64,000 nucleotides of DNA, taken from assembly GCA_934045075.1 (NCBI GenBank), contig OW203730.1:7638785-7702784 (forward strand), in the 5' to 3' direction. How positions within the stretch are numbered: the first letter of the stretch is position 1; each line of letters opens with the position of its first letter. This DNA is from Yponomeuta sedellus. Lineage: Eukaryota > Arthropoda > Insecta > Lepidoptera > Yponomeutidae. Shown here one piece after another: positions 43,801-55,800 of this stretch. A program made the position numbers and the translations under genes. The notes under the pieces were generated by a model, which did no database searches, was not told the DNA's origin, and worked only from the letters and a program-made list of their open reading frames with translations.

Positions 43801-46800
43801 AAATCTAGTCTGCTCATAATGAGTGAGCTCAAACTTTGGCCTTGGCATCTACGTAATGAGATGATTATACAGCGTTCAGTAGCACCTTCACTCACACTAG
43901 ATGAAGGGACATTTCAGACGCAGCAGTGCTTGGAAAATTGTAGTTAAATCACCCAGAGTGTAATAAAATGCTTTAAAAAATATACTACAAGGAAAACATC
44001 GTAATCGCGAAAAAGTATCAGCTGTTACGTACAAAATTTGCTATTGAGACCAGTATTCGGGTCCAGAAAAAATATTTTTAGGTCTATTTATGTAATCCGC
44101 CCACAAGCAGAGCTCACTGTCAGCCATAGGCCTTTCCTTTTTGACGGCAAACCATCCTACACCCTTAACCTCCCTTTCCTTTACCAGTCTTGTGGTTCCC
44201 CGTCGCTTTCGTTGGTTTCCAATGATCGATAACAGTACCTGGACATCCGTCGGATTAGTATTTTTACGTTCATTAAGCCTGTCGTGTTATCGTTGTATGA
44301 ATACCAGTCCAATACCGATGTACTGTGTAAAGGTTATCGTCCAATGTGAATTTGACCATTATCATCGACCCACCAGGCTCTCAGTTTAACTTTCGACTGG
44401 TGGTGGTTTTGTGGTATGCCGGATCATCATCAACCCATTATATCCCCACCGAGGGGCATGAATCTCTTCCCTGAGGAAAGTATAGGCCATAGGTCACGGG
44501 CGCCAAGTCTGGATTCGTGGAGGCTTGCAAGATTAGTGGCTGGTCTTACTGTCAGAAGTTTTCAAGCCGCCCTAAGGACTCTGACTTGGCTTAACGACTG
44601 CCATCTTTCAACGGCAGCCGGCACCAACTGCTCAACGTGCCTTGTGAAGCACGGAACCGCTCGGAAAAATGCCACTAGCGTTAGTCATAGACGATCACCC
44701 ATCCATGCACTGAACGCGTCCTTTGTTGCTTTACCTCTGTGATCGCTTAAGATAACTTAGGCAGCCGGAGCTACGAGCGATTCTGGATGCCGGATACTAT
44801 TACTTATTCCTTCATTGCTTAATTCCTTCGTTGCTTTCTTTGCCATTTCAGGATCAAATGGTGCGGTGAAAAGATAATAGACGTGGCGGTTGGCCTGTCA
44901 AGGGCTGCTAGACTCTTGGGTCACGTCCAGTACTTCAAGCACTATCGCAATTTACCACCCTTGTTCAGGGACGGACCTAATCCTGGTAAGCGTGGCACCA
45001 GATTCCTTAATGGACTAATTCAAAGAATTCATCATCAATCCATTATGTCCCCACCCAGGGGCACGGGTTTCTTCCCTGAGGAAGGTTTAGGCCATACTTC
45101 ACCACGGGGGCCGAGTGCGGATTGGTCAACCAATCCGGACTTTCCCCACTATTTTTTCCTTTCCACTGGTGATATGGTATTTTAAAGTCAGAGAAACCAA
45201 TAGTGGTTTCACATGTTGAATAACAGTTGTTTAAAGTTAGGTAACATAGTTACATAATTTAAAATAAATACATTTTGCATTAACTGATCTCTTTCTCGGA
45301 AACCAGATAATCCCAAAGTGTGTTAATGTCAAAACACGCACTGGTTCTCGTCATAGCTAAGGACATCATTAACCTAAATCGTCTCACGTACACGTCTCGT
45401 CTCGCGTTTCACGACACCATAAGAAGGTGTCGTTCTTATGTTGTTTCATGTTAATATTAATTCGATGTAAGTTAGGAAGAACTGATACAATATCATTGAC
45501 AGACATGATTGAAATTGCTAAAAACAATTGATTGATATCAACCCTTTGTAGTCCCCACTGCTGGAGCACGGGTCACTCCTGTATCGCAGGAAGGTTAGGC
45601 CATACTACATCACGGGGCCCAAGTCCGGGTTGGTGGAGGATTATAAGACAGTGGCGGGCCTTACTGTCAGAAGTTATCAAGCCGCCCATAAGGCCTCTGA
45701 CATGACTTAATGACTGCCATTACATGACAGCCGGCACCAACGGCTGAAAGTGCCTTGTGAAGTACGGAAGCGCTCGGAAAAAATGCCAGATTCATATAAT
45801 AAACTGTACTAAAGCCGCTTTAGTGTGCTCACTAGCCTCACCAATGGAATTAAAATCGTACTTCGTAGCTTGTTTTTAATAGTTTTTTCAAAAAGTAAAC
45901 ATCAAAAATCTTAATATCTGTGATAACTATTTTCAGAACATACTGCCTGGGACGTAGTATTTATCAACATCCTGAGCCTTTTCCGACGATTTCCGCTGAA
46001 AACGGCCTTTTTTGGTGGAAATTGATTACAGTCCTAGGTCGTTGATCCCAGGTTCTAGACTGAAGGTTCTAAAAATTGTTGTCATAGTGGTTAAGATTTA
46101 CGTATACTTTTTGAAAAAAAAAACATACATACATACATAATCTCACGCCTGTATCCCAGAGGGGTAGACGGAGATCACGGACTGCTACTTGCCACGATCT
46201 TAACAGATCACCTTCGCTTCATCAACGTTCAGAAGTCGTTGCATGCACGCACGCCGGTTATAAAACAAGATATGAATTTTGTTCTATTGGTGGCGCTAGT
46301 TGCACTCCAAAGCGCTTATATCAAATTAATTTTCAATTAAAAACTAGCTGACCCAGCGAACTTCGTACCGTCTGACATCCTTAAATTTTTTTCATGTTTC
46401 TCTCCGTCAAAACCATCCTTGTAGTTCAAGGAATATTCTAAAAAAAATATTAGCGAATTCGGTTCAGCTGCTCTCGAAATTTGCGCTTACCAACACATTC
46501 AGTGATTCATTTATATATTACTAGCTGACCCAGTGAACTAGCAGTCGATTCTTTAATTTTTTTATATTTATCTCCGGAATAATAATAAATAATAAATATT
46601 TATGGATATATTACACAGATCTCGATTACTCTATAATAAGTACAACTAAATGACTTGAGTTATATGTGCCAACTCGACGATAGATTTAATACAATAAATA
46701 CATAGATAACATCCAAGACCCGAGGCAAACTAGAAAAGTTAGTTTCCTAGTTTGACCCGGCCGGAGATCGAACCCGAGACCTTCGGTTTTACAGTCAGCG

Positions 46801-49800
46801 TGCCAAACCGCTGCGCCACAGAGGCCGTCCTCGTACTTCAAGGAATATTCTAAAAAAAGAATTACCGAAATCGGTTCAGCTGCTCTCGAGATTTGCACTT
46901 ACCAACACATTCAGCACCTTCGGCCACTTTGGAAACCAAAGTTTCGAAATCAGAAACTTGGTTTCGAATAAAGAAAAATCATTCTGTTTTCGAAGCTAGT
47001 TTCCAATACAGAATATAAAATCTTCTTTTGAAACTCGGCGCCTCGCGCTATTCGATCTTCTTCGCGAGAGATGCCTATTTAATTAGCGCGGGTCATATCC
47101 CTGAAATGGCATTGTACTGCTATAGCTTTGTTAACTACCAAATAGATTCAAATAACTACCATTGTCATGCTTATAAAGTTATATTGAAAAACTATGTAAG
47201 TATTAGACTCCAGGGCCTGGTTCATCTGCCGTCTTTTCTCCTCGCAAGAAGGGAAGACGGTAGGTAGTCTTTATCGGGCGCAAACCCATCATAGGCAATT
47301 TAGCTCAAGATAATCTATCAAATAGTACTAAAATGTTTGTTGACTTTGAAATGTTTGTTTGAAATGTTTGTTTGCTTGTTTGTTGACTTGTAGTAATTAT
47401 CGCTTGTTAATTAAGCTTATCTTTTATGTAATTTTAACCGACTTCAGAAACGAGGTTCTTAGTTTTTCTCTAGATATTTTTTATATTTATGTTCATCTAT
47501 AGTTCACGTTGTTTGTTTTTTTTAAACGATCTGTTTATGGAATCCATGAATACAGAATTAATGTGCAGTGCTTGTGAAACTTAAACTTCGAAAATCCATG
47601 ATTCGTCGATTGCCATTGAGCATTTCAATGACAATCAACTAATCATCACATTTAAAACTACACGCTCTTTCGCACTTATGGGCAAATATTATTGTAGTCC
47701 GTCAACCGATTTATTTGGCATCTTTTTTATGTCTTTGTGTAATAAAGAAAAATGTTGTGTTATCTTTCTGTTTGAAAAGAGTTACTTGAATACACTCAGA
47801 ATTTCTTATCAGCACATAAATGATACTACGGCACTGTTCAGCACTTGTTTTTGTCATAATCGGTTTTTTGAAATAATTATTATATTGCACAACGTTTTGA
47901 CTGACGATTTATCTCATAATTTGATCATACTATTGCATTGTTAGTTGAGAGGGTCACTTTGCCTTTCTGGAGTGAATAGATCTCTAGGTTGTTACTGGCA
48001 AGGACTATTACACAATAACATATTTCAGAATATACTCAATATTCCAGCTGTAACAAATCTCAAGTAGCTTAAGTTATGGAAAAGGCGACTAGTATTTTTG
48101 TCGCGATTGCTCCTTGGTATATTTATTATCCGGGAGTTGATTCTGTTACGATTTCAGATTCATCATCGGGGTCACGTGAAATTCATTGCATTGACGCCTA
48201 AAACATTTGATAAGTGTGCCTGTATAGAATTGAAGCAGCAATGAAATGAAATCAGCTGGTTCGTGCAAGTGTCATTGTAAATGGATAGATAGAGTACACT
48301 TTATTGTACAACAAGAAAAAAAAATGCAAAATCTAGGCCAAGATTGTGAAAGTAAAGAAAGTTTATATGTTTTACACGTTTGTATATATAACATAACATA
48401 ACAATTACATACTGGCACACACATTGCTTCTGGCCCCACAATAGGATACCCTGTGTCGTGGGTACCAGAAACAACGACACCACAAACATGTAAACGTCCA
48501 AGACCTGGGGTGTTCCCAGCCGGGGATGGAACCCGGGACCTCTCGCATGGTAGGCAGATGCGCTACCACTGCGCCACAGAGGATATTACTCTATGACCAC
48601 CCATACAAAGCTTAAACAGCTTGAGTTTTGACCAAATCCCATCCCAGGCGGGAACAAATTTACTTACCTCAATGTTGCAACCGCAACGCTACCGAAACGT
48701 CGGGAATTAAGTTTATTTACATTTTACCTATAAGTGATCACGATTAGACCCGTTCAATATAAAACTATGTCATTAAGAAATACTATTACTTCTTTAGATT
48801 TAAATAGGTCTTGCCTGAGGTGATAGAAAATTAAACAGATTCTTTTAACACTTTTTAACAGTTGAGTTTTTTGTTTTTATTTTTGATATTTTTCTTCTCA
48901 CAGCTTTCCACGACGCTGTCTCCGACATCGTAGCCATTCAGATGACGTCACCAAACTACCTGAAGTCTTTAAGCTTCGTGAACATGGAGGTGGGACCTGA
49001 GGTTACGATGAACCACCTACTGTGGCTTGCCTTGGAGAAGCTCCCATTGATGGCGTATGCCTATACCTTGGACAAGTGGCGATGGGATGTGTTTGGGGAC
49101 AGCAGCATTGAGAATTGGAACCAGCATTGGTGGGAGCTCAGGTAAGGTTGTGACGGTGCAAACCTCTTCACACCATTTTTATTTCTTTTTCTATCTATCA
49201 TTTTCAAATATTTAAATTACGTCACACATTCTTCGATTTCCCTCATTTTTCATCATTACTACTTTACCCTTTGGGGCGACACATTTAAATATTTGAAAAT
49301 GATAGTGAGAAAAAGAAATAAAAATGGTGTGAAGAGGTTTGCACCGTTACAAGGTATCAATTGAACAGCAGAATTTGTAATCACGATACCTATTCCTTGG
49401 AATACTTATCATTATCTTGATTATTAAAAAGGTTTATTTATTGGCATTGAACGTTAGGTATTGAAATACAAAATCCCATGAAATCCGCGATATATTGTCT
49501 TAGAAGCCATTTTTGTACTTATTTATAGGTAAGGCTGAACCTCCATACTGTGAGTTTCAAACGCACAACGCCCTCTAGAGGCAAAAATGAGAGCGACAAA
49601 CTCAAATCTTAATAATATTAATATTAACCTGTAGACAATACAATCACTAATGTCGCGGTCCCAAACCAGGATACCTTGTCCTATGGAAACAAGGCCATCA
49701 GAAATATGGAATTGTCTGAGTTAGAACTTCGCTTTACAGCGAGAAATCATCTCACAGATAAACCTATGCAGGTTTCAGTTAGGGTTTTTCGTAAATTACA

Positions 49801-52800
49801 TTATATTGTATTTTGTGAAAATGGATGATTAAAAACAAAATTGTCAATTTTACAAATCCCGGCATGGGTGGAATTTTTAGCCTGTAAATAGGTTTTTAAA
49901 AATGTCATTAGCAGTTAGTGCATTATAAAGGATAATATAAAAATTGTCAACTTTAAAAAAACAATGTTCAGACGACATCGTGAGGGTTGCGGGTTAGAGA
50001 TGGATCAGATTAGCACAGGTCCGTGAGGAATGGCGCAATAAAAAGGAGGCCTATGCCCAGCAGTGGGTTGATGTGAGCTGATTATAGATAGATAGAAAAA
50101 AAATATTTTAGAAATTATACAAACATAAGAACTGTTTGTCCTTTTACAACAACTTTTCTGCTTTAACTTTTGGAAATTGATCCGGCCGTACATGTACTTG
50201 GCTGGAAATAGGCTCGCCACAAAGCACACCACTTCCTGCTCTCCTCACCCATCCAAAGTCGGCCACTGCCAGCAGTGTGCCTCAGATCGTCTGCCAGCGA
50301 GTTGGTGGGCGCTGCGTCCTGTGTTTGCAAGTTCTATACCTTCACTCAAGCACCTTTCTATTTTCACCACTCAAGTAACTATTATCTAATCTGTGCCTTA
50401 ACACCCCACTTTGGAAAATGATTTGTTCTAATTTTTAATTCGAACATGATTTTTCTACTTTGTAGTAGAGCAGTTTTATAATGTAAAGGTATGAACATCT
50501 TAGACGCTCATTTGGTTGAATATTTTTTCTTATTTTTTTATTATTTTTTGTAATAGAGCAGTTTTATATGAAAAGGTACGAACACCTCAGATGCTCAGGT
50601 TTCCTCATGACGCTGAATTTGTTGAATTTTTTTTTATTAATATTTTTTTCTGCTTTGTAGTAGATAAGTTTTATATGTACAGGTATGAACAGGTCAGACG
50701 CTCTGGTTTCCTCATGACACTAAACCTAAGTACCCCACTTTTGAAAAGGTTTTGTTGTTTTTTTTTTCATATTTGTTGTTTCTGCTTTACAAAGCTCTAC
50801 TACAGTAGAGCAGTTTTATATGTAGAGACATGAACACCTCCGGCGCTAAGGTTTTTTTAACGGCAGTAAACCTAAGCACTCCACCTTTGAAAACTTTTTG
50901 TACAAATATTTTTTTTCTTCAAATATGTTTTTTCTACTTTGTAGTAGAGCAGTTTTATATGTACATATAATGAGCGCTTCAGATGCTCAGGTTTCTTCAC
51001 GACGCTAAACCTGAGCACCTCACTTTTAAAAACGTTTTGCTTCATTTTGTTTAGTTTCATATTTGTTTTTCTACTTTGTAGTACAGCAGTTTATATGTCT
51101 TTACATAAGAACATCTCAGACGCTAAGATTTCCTCACGACGCTTTACTGTCAAGTTAGCGAGCTATTGGCATTGCTACCACTAAATTCACAAATGTAACG
51201 GAGTCAATAGATGGGTAAAAACCAAATGCGGTCGATACTTGATTGGACAACCTTTCATTTCTTTTTTTTTTATTTTTATTTTATCTTTATTTTAGAAACA
51301 AACAGTCATTTAAATGCAATACAAATTATATCTTATGTTAAATACATAGACCTCTAGTTTCTCATAATTTCAAATGCAAACATTTTTAAGGTAAGTTAAA
51401 CATCGGTCGGAGAAGCGCTCCGAAACATAATCAGAAATTCCAACTATAAAAACAAAAATAGGAAAAAAAAACCAAACATACACAAAAATTTTGTGAAAAT
51501 GGATGATTAAAAACAAAATTGTCAATTTTACAAATCCCGGCATGGGTGGAATTTTTAGCCTGTAAATAGGTTTTTAAAAATGTCATTAGCAGTTAGTGCA
51601 TTATAAAGGATAATATAAAAATTGTCAACTTTAAAAAAACAATGTTCAGACGACATCGTGAGGGTTGCGGGTTAGAGATGGATCAGATTAGCACAGGTCC
51701 GTGAGGAATGGCGCAATAAAAAGGAGGCCTATGCCCAGCAGTGGGTTGATGTGAGCTGATTATAGATAGATAGAAAAAAAATATTTTAGAAATTATACAA
51801 ACATAAGAACTGTTTGTCCTTTTACAACAACTTTTCTGCTTTAACTTTTGGAAATTGATCCGGCCGTACATGTACTTGGCTGGAAATAGGCTCGCCACAA
51901 AGCACACCACTTCCTGCTCTCCTCACCCATCCAAAGTCGGCCACTGCCAGCAGTGTGCCTCAGATCGTCTGCCAGCGAGTTGGTGGGCGCTGCGTCCTGT
52001 GTTTGCAAGTTCTATACCTTCACTCAAGCACCTTTCTCTTTTCACCACTCAAGTAACTATTATCTAATCTGTGCCTTAACACCCCACTTTGGAAAATGAT
52101 TTGTTCTAATTTTTAATTCGAACATGATTTTTCTACTTTGTAGTAGAGCGAAGGTCACCCGTAACGTCATCGTCACTGCCGAGACTTAACTTTAAAAATA
52201 ACTTTAACAACTTTAAATAACTCGACAGACGGCTATGTTGTTAAGTCACGTTTTTATCTAATAAACACTTAACTGTCTGCGTAGACGCATTTCATTGATT
52301 TTTACTCTTTGGTTACAATACCATGACTAGTGCAGGAAACATTGATAGATTCACCTTAATTTTACTGTTATCGCATGAAATGTTCCATAACCTACTTACG
52401 TAACTTAATTCTGTTTAGATTGTAGCCATAACCGGTGTTAATTGCTAACTCTTCGACCTCGGTGGCGCAGCGGTTTGGCACTCTGACTGTAAAACCGAAG
52501 GTCTTGGGTTCGATCCCCGGCCGGGTCAAACTAGGAAACGAACTTTTCTAGTTTGTCTCGGGTCTTGGAAGTTATCTATGTATTTATTGTATTAAATCTA
52601 TCGTTGAGTTAGCACCTATAACACAAGTCATTTAGTTGTACTTAGTTTAGGTCTAACGAGATCTGTGTAGGATGTCCACGAACAATTATTATTATTATTA
52701 TTATCTAAAAATAAATGCTTTTTCATTTTAATTTCATTGTCCCCCTTTTTTTATGTAGCCTATAAACGTCCCACTGGTGTGCACAGGCCTTGTCTCAGAG

Positions 52801-55800
52801 AGACAGTACGAAGAAAAAGAAGAAAAACATATATTATAGAAACAGTGCACACGCCACAGTAACAAAACGTAATACAGAGAATAGTGTAAAGAGGTTCGAA
52901 ATTTCACTGATGCCGGTGAGTCGCCCATAAGCTCAGTTGGAAAGAGCGCTGGCACGGATAGCCAGAGGTCGCGGGTTCGAATCCCGGCATGGGTGGAATT
53001 TTTAGCCTCTAAATAGGTTTTTTAAAACTAAAACAAACGTATTTACCTACTCAATTGACAACTCCTCTCCCATGCATGACACTACACTACGGGGTGAAAA
53101 TATTCTTTATTTTACGATCGTTCGTTATCAGTCCTTATATGTCCCCACTGCTGGGGCACGGGTCTCTTCCTGCATCGCAGGAAGGTTAGGCCATAATACA
53201 CCACGGGGGCCAAGTCTGGGTTGGTGGAGGATTGTAAGACAGTGGCGAGCCTTACTGTCAGAAGTTATCAATCCGCCCATAAGGCCTCTGACATGGCTTA
53301 ACGACTGCCATTACATGACAGCCGGCACCAACGGCTTAACGTGCCTTGCGAAGCACGGAAGTGCTCGGAAAAATGCCACTAGCGGTAGTCACAGGACGGT
53401 CACCCATACTGCACCTGACCGCGCCTGTTGTTGCCTGTTGTTGCCGCCAATTGTACTTTGTATCATTACATGTTTTATAATATGTGCTCTGGTGTACAAT
53501 AAAGAATAATATTATCTTATCTTAACTCAAGTGATTGATTCCAATCACTCGGTTCGCCTAGGCCACGAACAGTTCTTTTATTACTAAACATAATAATAAT
53601 AATATTGGCCTTTTTGCATGTACTTAATGAGATGATTTATACAGCGTCCAGTGGTATCTTCACTCACACTAGATGGGTGAAGGGACCACTCCGACGCTGT
53701 AGTGCCTGGGACATGGTTTTATAGATTGTGTAGGCTTGCCCAGCACCTATACCATCCTGACAGCTTAGTCGGCCTAGCCCACAGGAAAGACTAGTCAATA
53801 CGTGCGGAGCCAACCAACCAACCCAAGTTTCCTCACGATGTTTTCCTTCGCCGTTAGCATGTGGTATTGCGACTACAAATTCGCAAATGTACGTAACTTT
53901 GAAATTAAATAAAGTCATTGGTACATGCCCGCACTCGGGATCGAACCTGGGGCTCTCGCTTGCCAGTCCATGGTTCTACCCACTGAGCTACCACCGCTAC
54001 TAAACATAACATTCACAAAAAACAAAAGAAGAAACACGAAAGGTCACAGTGTGTCACTGCTGCTATAAATGGCAACTGACTGACTGATGGACAAGCCTTC
54101 AGCGCTGATTTTCAGTGCCAGGTGCGGTAATACCATATAGAGTATGGGCTTAATTACCACGCGAGCCCACCGCGGCTTAATTACCACTGGAACACCTCAG
54201 ACACTCAGGTTTCCTCACCATGTTTACGATGGTATTGCTACTATAACTTCACAAATGAACATAACTTAGAAAACAATATTATTGGTACATGCGCTCACAA
54301 TCGAACCTGGGTCTCTCGGTTCCGAGTCCTTGGTTCTTCCCACTGGGCTACCGCCACTCTTCAGGCATTTAATTGATTTGTGCATTTTACTAACAATACC
54401 ACTTGCTAACGGTTAACATAAACATCGTCAGGGAATAGTAGATTGTTAACCGAGGGTCGAAAGAGCCAATTCCCGAGGTATTTGGACTAACTAAAATAGT
54501 CCGAGTAGGAATTGATTCTTTTACCCTTGTTAAACACTCTACTTTTCATTTCGAATATGAGGAAAATAAAAACTTATTTTTAATATTTAAATCTTAGCAT
54601 AAAAGATTGTAACATATTTTTGTGAATTCCGTCACAGATACATAATAATATAACAGATTAAATTATTTTAAATTTTAAATATGGAACTCACCGCATAATT
54701 GTTGCGGCTTATTCCTCTCAAAGAAGTTTGCGCTAAGTTCACACTGGCTGTTTAGAAACTCAAATGGCCGCAGATTTTTTTTAATTGATATTTTTTACAT
54801 AAAACTCTATAGAGCTGAAAGTAGTTCTATTTTTAAAGTTTATTACGGCCCTTAGGTGGGAAGTAATTTGAATGAGTTTTTCCCTCTCTCTGGGGGGAAG
54901 CAGCATTTTCCGCCCAATAATCAGATCAAAACAACACTACTTTCCGAGTATAAGAAATGAAAATTTATTGTCTCAGGTACTCATATAACTAGGCGCTTGA
55001 AATAGCTAACCCGCAGTAGGTATGCGTGGTAATTAAGTCCTTGCTCTCCCTGTGAGAGAAGGCCTGTGCCCTGCGGTGGGACGTATAGAGGCTACATAAA
55101 AAGTTTTTGGACTAAGCAAAGACTCAACTAAATGTAAACAGTACGCATGTTGAAGCCAACAGAACCCAAAACACGGCTAATCAAAACAAACTAAGCATTC
55201 ACAACCAAGCCGCACCGCACGTATTGACTAGTCTTTCCTGTGGGCTAGGCCGACTAAGCTGTCAGGATGGTATGGGTGCTGGGCAAGCCTACACCATCTA
55301 TAAAACCATGTCCCAGGCACTACAGCGTCGGAGTGGTCCCTTCACCCATCTAGTGTGAGTGAAGATACCACTGGACGCTGTATAAATCATCTCATTAAGT
55401 AGATGCAAAAAGGCCAATTTATTTAAGCATTCACAGAAAGACTCATTCACATGTTTGGTTACAGAATTCGTGAAACCGGAATATCTCCGCCAGTTCCCCG
55501 CAACGAGAGCGACTTGGATCCGGCAGCCAAATACCACGTCGTTTCACATGTACAGTACATTACGTAAGTCGTAAATATGAATCGTTCGTAGCCCCAGCTG
55601 CCTGAGTGATCTTAAACAATGTTAAGCAACATAGGGCGCGTTCAGTGCATGGATAGGTGACCGTCTATGTCTAGCCCTAGTGGCATTTATTCGAGCGCCG
55701 GCTGCCGTCAATAGATGACAGTCGTCAAGATGCCTTAGGGTGGCTTTGAAAACTTCTGACAGTAAGACCAGCCACTAGTCTTACACAGCCTCCACCAATC

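Noticed and set aside
44416..44742. 108-codon open frame between ACE-like exons 5 and 6
   Set aside because: Entirely within an R6 copy in the intron.
50391..51175. CRISPR-like array
   Set aside because: Units are long, diverged and T-rich with no fixed repeat/spacer pattern; the genome is an insect's.
53072..53509. 145-codon open frame
   Set aside because: It lies in an R6 repeat plus a retroposon tail and reads through non-coding repeat sequence.
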